The notes under the pieces were generated by a model that worked only from the letters and a program-made list of their open reading frames with translations, was not told where the DNA came from and did not search any database. A program made the translations under genes and the position numbers. Below, in pieces: positions 28,981 to 39,437 of a stretch of 64,000 nt of DNA; position 1 is the first letter of the stretch, and each line of letters starts with the position of its first letter. The stretch covers positions 7,327,427 through 7,391,426 of the forward strand of contig OU696592.1 in the NCBI GenBank assembly GCA_916048095.2, written 5' to 3'. Origin of the DNA: Sacculina carcini (lineage: Eukaryota; Arthropoda; Thecostraca; Sacculinidae).

Positions 28981-29959
28981 CTTAGGTAACACTTAGGGCA
29001 CACTTAGGTAACACTTAGGGCACACTTAGGTAACACTTAGGTAACACTTAGGTAACACTTAGGTAACACTTAGGTAACACTTTGGGCACACTTAGGTAAC
29101 ACTTAGGGCACACTTAGGTAACACTTAGGGCACACTTAGGTAACACTTAGGTAACACTTAGGTAACGCTTAGGGCACACTTAGGTAACACTTAGGTCACA
29201 CTTAGGTAACACTTAGGTAACACTTAGGTAACACTTAGGGCACACTTAGGACACACTTAGGTAACACTTAGGGCACACTTAGGTAACACTTAGGGCACAC
29301 TTAGGTAACACTTATGTAACACTTAGGTAACACTTAGGTAACACTTAGGTAACACTTAGGTAACACTTAGGTAACACTTAGGTAACACTTAGGTAACACT
29401 TAGGGCACACTTAGGTAACACTTAGGGCACACTTAGGTAACACTTAGGGAACACTTAGGTAACAGTTAGGGCACACTTAGGTAACACTTAGGTAACACTT
29501 AGGTAACAGTTAGGGCACACTTAGGTAACACTTAGGGCACACTTAGGTAAAACTTAGGACACACTGAGGTAACACTTAGGGCACACTTAGGTAACAGTTA
29601 GGGCACACTTAGGTAACACTTAGGGCACACTTAGGTAACACTTAGGGCACACTTAGGTAACACTTAGGGCACACTTAGGTAACAGTTAGGGCACACTTAG
29701 GTAACACTTGGGTAACACTTAGGTAACACTTGGGTAACACTTAGGTTACACTTAGGTAACACTTAGGGCACACTTAGGGCACACTTAGGTAACACTTAGG
29801 TAACACTTAGGGCACACTTAGGTAACACTTAGGGCACACTTAGGTAACACTTAGGGCACAGTTAGGTAACACTTAGGGCACACTTAGGTAACACTTAGGT
29901 AACACTTAGGTAACACTTAGGTAACACTTAGGGCACACTTGGGGCACACTTAGGTAACA

Positions 29960-32900
29960 CTTAGGTAACACTTAGGGCACACTTAGGTAACACTTAGGGC
30001 ACACTTAGGTAACACTTAGGGCACACTTAGGTAACACTTAGGTAACACTTAGGTAACACTTAGGTAACACTTAGGTAACACTTAGGTAACACTTAGGTAA
30101 CACTTAGGGCACACTTAGGTAACACTTAGGTAACACTTAGGGCACAGTTAGGTAACACTTAGGGCACACTTAGGTAACACTTAGGTAACACTTATGTAAC
30201 ACTTAGGTAACACTTAGGTAACACTTAGGGTACACTTAGGTAACACTTAGGGCACACTTAGGTAACAGTTAGGGCACACTTAGGTAACACTCTGGGCACA
30301 CTTAGGTAACACTTAGGGCACACTTAGGTAACACTTAGGGCACACTTAGGGCACACTTAGGTAACACTTAGGGCACACTTAGGTAACACTTAGGGCACAC
30401 TTAGGTAACACTTAGGGCACACTTAGGTAAAACTTAGGACACACTTAGGTAACACTTAGGGCACACTTAGGGCACACTTAGGGCACACTTAGGTAACACT
30501 TAGGTAACACTTAGGGCACACTTAGGGCACACTTAGGTAACACTTAGGTAACACTTAGGTAACACTTAGGACACACTTAGGTAACACTTAGGTAACACTT
30601 AGGTAACACTTAGGGCACAGTTAGGGCACACTTAGGTAACACTTAGGTAACACTTAGGTAACACTTAGGTAACACTTAGGGCACACTTAGGTAACACTTA
30701 GGGCACACTTAGGTAACACTTAGGGCACACTTAGGTAACACTTAGGTAACACTTAGGTAACGCTTAGGGCACACTTAGGTAACACTTAGGTCACACTTAG
30801 GTAACACTTAGGTAACACTTAGGTAACACTTAGGGCACACTTAGGGCACACTTAGGTAACACTTAGGGCACACTTAGGTAACACTTATGTAACACTTAGG
30901 TAACACTTAGGTAACACTTAGGGCACACTTAGGTAACACTTAGGGCACACTTAGGTAACAGTTAGGGCACACTTAGGTAACACTTAGGGCACACTTAGGT
31001 AACACTTAGGTAACACTTAGGTAACACTTAGGTAACACTTGGGTAACACTTGGGTAACACTTGGGTAACACTTAGGGCACACTTAGGTAACACTTAGGGC
31101 ACACTTAGGTAACACTTAGGGCACACTTAGGTAACACTTAGGTAACACTTAGGTAACACTTAGGTAACACTTAGGTAACACTTAGGTAACACTTAGGTAA
31201 CACTTAGGTAACACTTAGGGTACACTTAGGTAACACTTAGGGCACACTTAGGTAACACTTAGGACACACTTAGGTAACACTTAGGGCACACTTAGGGCAC
31301 ACTTAGGGCACACTTAGGTAACACTTAGGTAACACTTAGGTAACACTGAGGACACACTTAGGTAACACTTAGGGCACACTTAGGGCACACTTAGGGCACA
31401 CTTAGGTAACACTTAGGTAACACTTAGGGCACACTTAGGGCACACTTAGGTAACACTTAGGGCACACTTAGGGCACACTTAGGTAACACTTAGGGCACAC
31501 TTAGGTAACACTTAGGGCACAGTTAGGTAACACTTAGGGCACACTTAGGTAACACTTAGGTAACACTTAGGTAACACTTAGGTAACACTTAGGTAACACT
31601 TAGGTAACACTTAGGTAACACTTAGGGCACACTTAGGGCACACTTAGGTAACACTTAGGTAACACTTAGGGCACACTTAGGTAACACTTAGGGCACACTT
31701 AGGTAACACTTAGGTAACACTTAGGTAACACTTAGGTAACACTTAGGGCACACTTAGGTAACAGTTAGGGCACACTTAGGTAACACTTGGGTAACACTTA
31801 GGTAACACTTGGGTAACACTTAGGTTACACTTAGGTAACACTTAGGGCACACTTAGGTAACACTTAGGGCACACTTAGGTAACAGTTAGGGCACACTTAG
31901 GTAACACTTAGGGCACACTTAGGTAACACTTAGGGCACACTTAGGTAACACTTAGGGCACACTTAGGGCACACTTAGGTAACACTTAGGGCACACTTAGG
32001 TAACACTTAGGGCACACCTAGGTAACACTTAGGGCACACTTAGGGCACACTTAGGGCACACTTAGGTAACACTTAGGTAACACTTAGGGCACACTTAGGT
32101 AACACTTAGGGCACACTTAGGTAACACTTAGGGCACAGTTAGGTATCACTTAGGGCACACTTAGGTAACACTTAGGTAACACTTAGGTAACACTTAGGTA
32201 ACACTTAGGTAACACTTAGGTAACACTTAGGGCACACTTAGGGCACACTTAGGTAACACTTAGGGCACACTTAGGGCACACTTAGGTAACACTTAGGGCA
32301 CACTTAGGTAACACTTAGGGCACACTTAGGTAACACTTATGTAACACTTAAGTAACACTTAGGTAACACTTAGGGCACACTTAGGTAACACTTAGGGCAC
32401 ACTTAGGTAACAGTTAGGGCACACTTAGGTAACACTTAGGGCACACTTAGGTAACACTTAGGGCACACTTAGGTAACAGTTAGGGCACACTTAGGTAACA
32501 CTTAGGGCACACTTAGGTAACACTTAGGTAACACTTGGGTAACACTTAGGTAACACTTAGGTAACACTTAGGGCACACTTAGGTAACACTTAGGGCACAC
32601 TTAGGTAACACTTAGGGCACAGTTAGGTAACACTTAGGGCACACTTAGGTAACACTTAGGTAACACTTAGGTAACACTTAGGTAACACTTAGGTAACACT
32701 TAGGGCACACTTAGGGCACACTTAGGTAACACTTAGGTAACACTTAGGGCACACTTAGGTAACACTTAGGGCACACTTAGGTAACACTTAGGTAACACTT
32801 AGGTAACACTTAGGTAACACTTAGGGCACACTTAGGTAACAGTTAGGGCACACTTAGGTAACACTTGGGTAACACTTAGGTAACACTTGGGTAACACTTA

Positions 32901-33290
32901 GGTTACACTTAGGTAACACTTAGGGCACACTTAGGTAACACTTAGGGCACACTTAGGTAACAGTTAGGGCACACTTAGGTAACACTTAGGGCACACTTAG
33001 GTAACACTTAGGGCACACTTAGGTAACACTTAGGGCACACTTAGGGCACACTTAGGTAACACTTAGGGCACACTTAGGTAACACTTAGGGCACACCTAGG
33101 TAACACTTAGGGCACACTTAGGGCACACTTAGGGCACACTTAGGTAACACTTAGGTAACACTTAGGGCACACTTAGGTAACACTTAGGGCACACTTAGGT
33201 AACACTTAGGGCACAGTTAGGTAACACTTAGGGCACACTTAGGTAACACTTAGGTAACACTTAGGTAACACTTAGGTAACACTTAGGTAA
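29960..33290 (+). repeat. Segmental duplicate block, partner of 24,130-27,470
   Basis: This is the downstream copy of the pair, with landmarks at 30,290 (CTCTGGG), about 30,762 (AACGCTT), about 31,040 (triple CTTGGG), about 31,346 (CACTGAGG), 31,823 and 32,901 (GGTTACAC). Next to a GGCACAGTTAGG unit near 32,145 it has one GGTATCAC unit that the upstream copy lacks. It leads directly into another head module at about 33,380 and then to the retroelement. Confidence 0.76.
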
Positions 33291-34442
33291 CACTTAGGTA
33301 ACACTTAGGGCACACTTAGGTAACAGTTAGGGCACACTTAGGTAACACTTGGGTAACACTTAGGTAACACTTGGGTAACACTTAGGTTACACTTAGGTAA
33401 CACTTAGGGCACACTTAGGTAACACTTAGGGCACACTTAGGTAACAGTTAGGGCACACTTAGGTAACACTTAGGGCACACTTAGGTAACACTTAGGGCAC
33501 ACTTAGGTAACACTTAGGGCACACTTAGGGCACACTTAGGTAACACTTAGGGCACACTTAGGTAACACTTAGGGCACACCTAGGTAACACTTAGGGCACA
33601 CTTAGGGCACACTTAGGGCACACTTAGGTAACACTTAGGTAACACTTAGGGCACACTTAGGTAACACTTAGGGCACACTTAGGTAACACTTAGGGCACAG
33701 TTAGGTATCACTTAGGGCACACTTAGGTAACACTTAGGTAACACTGAGGTAACACTTAGGTAACACTTAGGTAACACTTAGGTAACACTTAGGGCACACT
33801 TAGGGCACACTTAGGTAACACTTAGGGCACACTTAGGGCACACTTAGGTAACACTTAGGGCACACTTAGGTAACACTTAGGGCACACTTAGGTAACACTT
33901 ATGTAACACTTAAGTAACACTTAGGTAACACTTAGGGCACACTTAGGTAACACTTAGGGCACACTTAGGTAACAGTTAGGGCACACTTAGGTAACACTTA
34001 GGGCACACTTAGGTAACACTTAGGGCACACTTAGGTAACAGTTAGGGCACACTTAGGTAACACTTAGGGCACACTTAGGTAACACTTAGGTAACACTTGG
34101 GTAACACTTAGGTAACACTTAGGTAACACTTAGGGCACACTTAGGTAACACTTAGGGCACACTTAGGTAACACTTAGGGCACAGTTAGGTAACACTTAGG
34201 GCACACTTAGGTAACACTTAGGTAACACTTAGGTAACACTTAGGTAACACTTAGGTAACACTTAGGGCACACTTAGGGCACACTTAGGTAACACTTAGGT
34301 AACACTTAGGGCACACTTAGGTAACACTTAGGGCACACTTAGGTAACACTTAGGTAACACTTAGGTAACACTTAGGTAACACTTAGGGCACACTTAGGTA
34401 ACAGTTAGGGCACACTTAGGTAACACTTGGGCACACTTGGGC

Positions 34443-34669
34443 ACTCAGCACCATCGAAACGCCCTTGATACAATTCTATTATATGCACACACACACAAAC
34501 CACCACACAATACGATCACACTATGACTTCACCGGTCCGCAACACGAATCACACTGACTAGCACGCACACATACATGAACGCACACACAAGTGTCTGTGA
34601 CCTTGACAGGTCACGCAATAACATATACGTCTCTAGTGTTATGGCGCTCATACGCTTACACACACAACA
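34443..34669 (-). repeat. 3' LTR of the retroelement
   Basis: This 227-bp direct repeat matches 39,211-39,437 base for base as far as I can read. On the minus strand it begins TGTTGTGTG, directly after the polypurine tract, as expected for a 3' LTR. It carries a CA-rich tract, a TATA-like CATATAATAG (plus 34,476-34,485) and an inverted repeat, GTGACC and GGTCAC with six bases between (34,597-34,614). The minus strand there reads TCAAGGTCA, which resembles the extended half-site of NR5A/FTZ-F1 and ERR nuclear receptors. A regulatory role is inference only. Confidence 0.95.
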
Positions 34670-34680
34670 CCTCCCCCTTC
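34670..34680 (-). other. Polypurine tract of the retroelement
   Basis: On the minus strand this reads GAAGGGGGAGG and abuts the TGTTG start of the 3' LTR. A purine run in this place primes plus-strand DNA synthesis in LTR retroelements. It overlaps the last codon of the pol ORF, a common compact arrangement. Confidence 0.88.
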
Positions 34681-37600
34681 AATCATGGTAAGTCTTCTTG
34701 CCCCACCGAACTTGTAACCGATCAGGGCGTCGGCGTTGTCGACTTGACCGACGTTGCGGGTATGACAGTTCTTGCTCATCTTCTGCAGACGTCTTGCTTT
34801 CCTCCGACACTGCAGGCAGCTTCTCAACGTCCATATGTTTGTCGGTGGTGTTTGCATCTATGAGCGGAAAATACAACCGCAAGTATCGTCGGTTACGACG
34901 CAGGGATCGTCCACTCGGTAAACGTATGACATAATCACGGTGGTTACCGATGGCTGCTACCACTCCGCATCTGTCCCACCGCCCGGTGTCTGGGTCCTGT
35001 ATGCTAACGTGGTTCCCTATTCGCAGTCCACGAAGTTTTCTTGCACCTCGATCATAATACTGCTTGGCCCGCGCCGCCGTCGCATTGGCCCGCTTGTCAT
35101 ACTCCTCGTCGGCCTCTTTCCATTCGACGGAGAAAGCTGATCGATGAGCAGGAACAGCTGATCGGATGGGGTGTCCAAACAGGATCTGTGCTGGCGACTT
35201 TCCATCTGCTCTCGATGAATTCCGTAGCTCCAGTAGTCCTCTAGCAAACTCGTCCGTGTCCAGCTTGCCTGACGATGTCGTTTTCTGCACTAATCTCTTC
35301 ACAGATTTGACCGCAGCCTCAGCCAGGCCATTGCTTTGATGGTGATATGGCGACGACATCATGTGCCTCACTCCCCATCGGTGAAAAAAATCACGGGTTC
35401 GACGTGCTTTGAACTGCGGTCCACCATCACTACGTAGGACCGTTGGTACTCCCACGGCCGCAAAATGTTCTCTCAGCGAACTCACCAGTTCTCTCGCTGA
35501 TGCTTCTCGCTGGCATGACGAGACCATTGGCCAACCAGATAGCCGATCCACGTAAACCAGATATGTACGTCCCGCATGGTGGAAGTAGTCTGCCGCCACA
35601 TGCTCAAAGACCCTAGAGCACATTGGTTCTTGCACCAGTGGTTCTTTTGGCTGGCTGGGCAAATATTTGTGGCACGCGCTGCACGACGATATGACATTTT
35701 CTATATCGTTGTCGATGCCGGGCCAAAACACGGTTTGTCTGGCACGTTGCTTTGTTTTTACCATACCAAGATGGGCATCATGCAGTCTTTTCAAGGTTTC
35801 TTTGCGCAATTTTTCCGGAATCAGTAGGCGTTGTCCACAAAGTACTAGGCCTCCGTCCACCAGAAGTCGATCACGCACACTCCAGTATTGACGGATATGT
35901 TGAGGCATTTCTTCTCTCCTGCTGGGAAAACTTTTGATAACAGCCTCTCTTACAGCTGTATACTCTGGGTCCATTTCTCCGGCATTACGAACTGTTGTTA
36001 CTGCTGCATCTTCGAGAGGTGATACGCGCCGACCTTCATCGTCCACCGCGTTTATGACTGCTACAGTTTGAATATGCAGCCCATCTTCCGTAGTTTCTTC
36101 CGCCTCATACTCATCTTCTTTTGATGGCTTGTCCACTGGGTGTCTCGACAACGCGTCGGCTCCGTGGTGCTCCGTTCCCGGGCGCCATTTGGCCTCGAAC
36201 GAGAACGGTAGCAATTTTTCCCTGAAGCGTAATATGCGAGGATTTTCGATGCCTGATAGACCTTTTTGATTCAGAATGGGCACCAAGGGTCTGTGGTCTG
36301 TAAACACCAGAAATTTAGGCAAGCCGATCAGATACATAGAACACTTTTGGCATGCCCAGACAATTGCCAGACATTCCAGCTCGCATACTGCATATCGCGT
36401 TTCCGTGTCCGTCAAAAAACGCGACCCACATTGGATGAGGCGCCATTTTCCCGTATTGTCACGTTGGCGGAGCATAAACCCCAATCCTCCAATCCGTGCT
36501 GCATCTGTTTCCAGCACTGTTTCCCGCGATGAGCTGTAAAAACCCAGGCTGGGAGGTTCGATCAACGCCGTCTGCACGGCTTTCATCGCTTTTGTGTGTG
36601 CTTCAGTCCAATTCCACACATTTTTCGGTTTCAACAAATCCCGTAACGGTGATGAAGCTGTAGAAATGTTTGATGAAAAATTTCCCAGCTGGTTAACCAG
36701 GCCCATGAAAGACCTCAAGTCAGTGATGCCTTCTGGCACTGGAAATTCAGCAATGGCTTTAACTTTTCTCTCGTCGGCTGTGTAGCCTGTATGATCAATG
36801 CGGTATCCGCAATAATCCACGTCCGAACAAGCAAACTTGAATTTTTCGGCGTTGAGAGTAATACCTGCTGAGTCACAACGTTGTAGCACTGACCAGACGC
36901 GCGCAAGATGCTCATCATAGGCGCCGTCATACACAAGTATATCGTCGACGACTTTACACACTTGAGGCAGGTCACCCAAAGCTGCGTCACCTCGCCTGTT
37001 GTACTCGTCTCCGCTTGATACGAGTCCCATGACCGCTCGTTTGAACTTGAAACGTCCCCATGGTGTGATGAAGCAAGTCAGATGCTGATCATCTTCATGT
37101 ATGGGTATTTGGAAGTAACCAGATTTTGCGTCCAGTGTCGTCAGAAATCGGGCTTCACCGGCGATCGATGATACGACGTCAATTGGTGATTTGACTGGAT
37201 AGGTAGGTCTTTTCACATACCGGTTGAGTTTCGTCAAGTCAACGGTTAACCGACAACCTATTGTCGACCCATCTCTGGACTTCTTGGCCACTGGAACCAT
37301 GGGATGACACCATGTCGTTGGTTCATGCACCTTTTCTATTACTCCACTGCTCTGCAGATCGTTTAATTGCTTCTCAATAGCATTTCTGAAACAGAAAGGT
37401 ATTTGCCTAGCTGCGGTGATGGCATACGGCACAGCTTCTTCTTTTAACTCGATGCGCATTGGACCTCCCTGCATTTTGCGCAAGATACTGTTTGACTGCT
37501 CAAACACATCTGAAAATGTGTCTATCATTGCACGTCGGTGCTCACGACGCTCCGCTGCAGTTGGTGGTCGCCTCAGCTTCCACACTGGACGCTCTTCCAT

Positions 37601-37690
37601 TTTGCTTCGGTGTGTCTGATCCGTCTTTTTGTGATCGTGGATTGATACGGGTATCTTGGATTTCCCCGTAAACTTTTCCTGTTTTCCCAC
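34679..37690 (-). CDS. pol: Retroelement pol: reverse transcriptase, RNase H, integrase
   Basis: An ORF of about 1,003 residues encodes the replication enzymes of the element. Reverse transcriptase lies at about residues 95-300, with LDAKSGYFQ at 186-194 and the catalytic VVDD at 247-250 (most relatives have YVDD or FVDD). RNase H follows at about 390-520 with LETDA (D396), CELE (E437), TDHRPL (D465) and ADALSR (D512). Integrase follows with a zinc-binding set at H637, H640, C670 and C673, and a DDE triad at D701, D755 and E791; the last two are 35 residues apart, as is typical. A basic C-terminal region with a GPY/F-like fold area (about 890-940) closes it. The ORF as drawn does not begin at ATG, so its initiation is not decided by sequence. 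It lies just downstream of gag-protease, and some relatives make pol by read-through from gag. Confidence 0.95.
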   Translation of the reverse strand: MGKQEKFTGKSKIPVSIHDHKKTDQTHRSKMEERPVWKLRRPPTAAERREHRRAMIDTFSDVFEQSNSILRKMQGGPMRIELKEEAVPYAITAARQIPFCFRNAIEKQLNDLQSSGVIEKVHEPTTWCHPMVPVAKKSRDGSTIGCRLTVDLTKLNRYVKRPTYPVKSPIDVVSSIAGEARFLTTLDAKSGYFQIPIHEDDQHLTCFITPWGRFKFKRAVMGLVSSGDEYNRRGDAALGDLPQVCKVVDDILVYDGAYDEHLARVWSVLQRCDSAGITLNAEKFKFACSDVDYCGYRIDHTGYTADERKVKAIAEFPVPEGITDLRSFMGLVNQLGNFSSNISTASSPLRDLLKPKNVWNWTEAHTKAMKAVQTALIEPPSLGFYSSSRETVLETDAARIGGLGFMLRQRDNTGKWRLIQCGSRFLTDTETRYAVCELECLAIVWACQKCSMYLIGLPKFLVFTDHRPLVPILNQKGLSGIENPRILRFREKLLPFSFEAKWRPGTEHHGADALSRHPVDKPSKEDEYEAEETTEDGLHIQTVAVINAVDDEGRRVSPLEDAAVTTVRNAGEMDPEYTAVREAVIKSFPSRREEMPQHIRQYWSVRDRLLVDGGLVLCGQRLLIPEKLRKETLKRLHDAHLGMVKTKQRARQTVFWPGIDNDIENVISSCSACHKYLPSQPKEPLVQEPMCSRVFEHVAADYFHHAGRTYLVYVDRLSGWPMVSSCQREASARELVSSLREHFAAVGVPTVLRSDGGPQFKARRTRDFFHRWGVRHMMSSPYHHQSNGLAEAAVKSVKRLVQKTTSSGKLDTDEFARGLLELRNSSRADGKSPAQILFGHPIRSAVPAHRSAFSVEWKEADEEYDKRANATAARAKQYYDRGARKLRGLRIGNHVSIQDPDTGRWDRCGVVAAIGNHRDYVIRLPSGRSLRRNRRYLRLYFPLIDANTTDKHMDVEKLPAVSEESKTSAEDEQELSYPQRRSSRQRRRPDRLQVRWGKKTYHD

Positions 37691-37711
37691 CGACAGAATT
37701 TGTCGGGGAAA

Positions 37712-39052
37712 TTATACCGGCAGTATTTTCAATTTTACTGCGTCTTGCCACGAAAGCAGTGAGCCTCTCAGGCCCTTGACAATGTACAGGCATGTGTTTA
37801 CAGCTATGTCACCCAGCTTCACTGTGACGTCAGCACAACCTATGCATTTCAGTCTATGCCCGTCTGCACCGAGGAGGATATCATCCGGTGGTTTTAAATT
37901 GCTGCGATACAGCCCCACACGTCGTGCCATTGATGCACTGATGACTGACACTGCGGCACCCGTGTCAGCTATACACACCATGGGATAACTCTTCCCAGAA
38001 GTATGCTCCACATGGACCGTTATCGATGGGATATCTTTTCGCTGAGCCGTGGCACCGACGTTCACGTCCGACACCATTATATGATGCACTGATCTGCCTT
38101 TGTTCGTAGAGGGAGTCTTCTGCCGGGGTGCCGACTCGTACCGGCTGCGGCAGCACTTCTCATAGTGCCCTTTCTTTTTGCACTTCCGACACTCCACGTT
38201 GAGGGCAGGGCACATCTTTGCATCCTTGTGTTTGTTGTGCCCGCATCTTGTACATCTGTTTGCTGGACTGGATTGATGCTCTGCGGAACGTTGCCTCTGC
38301 CTGTAGCTGGACATTTTGTTGATACTGCGTTCTCGCATCATTGCGGCATTCTCTTTTGCAGTTTCGCTGCTGCGGCAAATGGCAATCGCTTCTTCCAGCG
38401 AGAGATCTTTCTGACGAAGCAATCGATGAAGCGCTTCTTCGTCAGCGATGCCCATGACTATTTTGTCTCTGAGTGTTTTATCCGAACATTCAGTGCAGAA
38501 ATCACAGAATGCCATCGACTCTTTGATGCAACACAAGAAGTCGTTGAAGGATTCTCCGTCCTCTTGCTTTCTCAGGAAGAACTCTCTGCGATCAATAACA
38601 ATGTTTCTTTGGTTGCGCAGATATGCCTCCATCTTATTCACGCATTCCTCGATGTTGGTGTGCGGGGTGACTGCCAGTCCGTACCGAAGTATTCTGGTCC
38701 ACTCTTCGTCCACTAGCGATACAAGCACTGCTCTTTGCTCCTCGTCCGGGAGATCATTCAGCTTGCACAATAATGCGTAAGCTTCAAACTTGTGCTTCCA
38801 ATTATCGAATTCCTTCAGGGACACTGAGGACGACAGAAACGGTGCTGGTGTGGCTGATGCCGGCGCACGTTGTTTGATGTCAGAGCGTTTCTCATCGGCT
38901 GACATTGCTCTTTGCTGAGTTGGGCTGACTGAGATTTTCTCAAGTATGTTTGTCAGTCTCTCTTCTCGTGCGGCTGCCTGCCTTTGCAGTTCAGCATTGG
39001 CTGCCATTTGTTGCGCCATAAGCTCTGTGAGTTTTACGATTGATGCTTCCAT
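37712..39052 (-). CDS. gag-pro: Retroelement gag with C-terminal aspartic protease
   Basis: An ORF of 446 residues begins at an ATG about 110 bp downstream of the candidate primer-binding site. Residues 1-45 look helical and glutamine-rich, possibly a coiled coil. Residues of about 80-235 form the capsid-like region. Two zinc-knuckle-like motifs follow: C267-C270-H-C281, which has an unusual spacing, and C288-C291-H296-C301, which fits CX2CX4HX4C. A pepsin-type retroviral protease follows, with catalytic DTGA at 363-366 and ILLGADG near 392-398. Gag forms the particle, binds the element RNA, and the protease matures it. Having protease at the end of the gag ORF and not at the start of pol is a useful trait for placing the element within Ty3/gypsy. 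Confidence 0.95.
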   Translation of the reverse strand: MEASIVKLTELMAQQMAANAELQRQAAAREERLTNILEKISVSPTQQRAMSADEKRSDIKQRAPASATPAPFLSSSVSLKEFDNWKHKFEAYALLCKLNDLPDEEQRAVLVSLVDEEWTRILRYGLAVTPHTNIEECVNKMEAYLRNQRNIVIDRREFFLRKQEDGESFNDFLCCIKESMAFCDFCTECSDKTLRDKIVMGIADEEALHRLLRQKDLSLEEAIAICRSSETAKENAAMMRERSINKMSSYRQRQRSAEHQSSPANRCTRCGHNKHKDAKMCPALNVECRKCKKKGHYEKCCRSRYESAPRQKTPSTNKGRSVHHIMVSDVNVGATAQRKDIPSITVHVEHTSGKSYPMVCIADTGAAVSVISASMARRVGLYRSNLKPPDDILLGADGHRLKCIGCADVTVKLGDIAVNTCLYIVKGLRGSLLSWQDAVKLKILPV

Positions 39053-39163
39053 CGTTGTAGCTTTTGCAGCTCACGAATTCACAAAACCACAATTATATAT
39101 TCACAAACACGATGTAGTCTTCACAAACTTCAAACAGCTTCAGGAAGATTCACCGGTTCATCA

Positions 39164-39175
39164 CCGACTGCGCCA
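39164..39175 (-). other. Candidate primer-binding site in the retroelement leader
   Basis: On the minus strand this reads TGGCGCAGTCGG, starting with the TGG expected from pairing to a tRNA 3' CCA end. It also resembles a tRNA A-box, so it may be a tRNA-like sequence and not a classic primer site. If it is the primer site, the LTR could be drawn up to it: the bases 39,176-39,210 begin TGTTATG on the plus strand and would give the right LTR conventional TG and CA ends. The leader between here and gag (39,053-39,163) has no other recognised feature. Confidence 0.5.
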
Positions 39176-39210
39176 TGTTATGTTCTGTTATGTTTTACAT
39201 GTTATGTTTT

Positions 39211-39437
39211 ACTCAGCACCATCGAAACGCCCTTGATACAATTCTATTATATGCACACACACACAAACCACCACACAATACGATCACACTATGACTTCAC
39301 CGGTCCGCAACACGAATCACACTGACTAGCACGCACACATACATGAACGCACACACAAGTGTCTGTGACCTTGACAGGTCACGCAATAACATATACGTCT
39401 CTAGTGTTATGGCGCTCATACGCTTACACACACAACA
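39211..39437 (-). repeat. 5' LTR of the retroelement
   Basis: This is the promoter-bearing LTR for minus-strand transcription and is identical to 34,443-34,669 over 227 bp. The TATA-like CATATAATAG is at plus 39,244-39,253 and the GTGACC/GGTCAC inverted repeat at 39,365-39,382. The outer end, TGTTGTG on the minus strand, meets the satellite at 39,437/39,438. The inner end may extend to 39,176 next to the candidate primer-binding site. Confidence 0.93.

Larger units (their letters stand above)
1..34442 (+). repeat. 11-bp TTAGG-containing satellite array, left part
   Basis: A continuous head-to-tail array of an 11-bp unit fills this stretch. The two dominant forms are GGTAACACTTA and GGGCACACTTA, so every unit carries CTTAGG on the plus strand. 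I found no inverted unit, no unique sequence and no gene. The unit length is 2 modulo 3, so each reading frame passes through all registers every 33 bp and meets TAG or TAA; on the minus strand it meets TAA in CCTAAG. This explains why no long ORF exists here. The two main units contain no CpG; CpG appears only in rare variants such as AACGCTT and GGCGCAC. Most variation lies in the two bases after TTAGG. A few 10-bp units (TAAACTTAGG) shift the phase, near 5-16, 4,100, 5,485, 12,955 and 14,185. TTAGG is the common arthropod telomere pentamer, so a subtelomeric or telomere-derived satellite is possible, but position on the chromosome is inference. Confidence 0.97.
34443..39437 (-). mobile_element. 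Ty3/gypsy-type LTR retroelement, looks whole and very young
   Basis: A 4,995-bp element lies between two direct repeats of 227 bp that read as identical. In minus-strand order it has an LTR, a short leader with a candidate primer-binding site, a gag-protease ORF, a pol ORF in the order reverse transcriptase, RNase H, integrase, a polypurine tract and the second LTR. The order RT-RNase H-integrase places it with Ty3/gypsy (Metaviridae) and not copia. No envelope gene is present. The two ORFs look intact, and identical LTRs indicate a very recent insertion. It lies in the satellite and splits a head module. I see no clear target-site duplication, and the left outer boundary is uncertain. The clade within Ty3/gypsy cannot be fixed by eye. 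Confidence 0.96.

Noticed and set aside
1-34442. CRISPR array
   Set aside because: The repeats are 11 bp with no unique spacers, and the window is eukaryotic.
34483-34510. CA microsatellite as an independent feature
   Set aside because: It is a short CA-rich part of the LTR, present identically in both LTRs.
39164-39175. A tRNA gene in the leader
   Set aside because: Only an A-box-like stretch is present; I see no B-box or cloverleaf around it.
34591-39236. Short plus-strand ORFs and other-frame minus-strand ORFs across the retroelement
   Set aside because: They lie opposite or out of frame with gag-protease and pol, have no recognisable domains and look like shadows of the real coding frames.
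34443-39437. Envelope gene or infectious retrovirus
   Set aside because: There is no ORF or room for an envelope gene between pol and the 3' LTR; the polypurine tract overlaps the end of pol.
34443-39437. Copia-type (Ty1) element
   Set aside because: Integrase follows RNase H, which is the Ty3/gypsy order; in copia elements integrase precedes reverse transcriptase.
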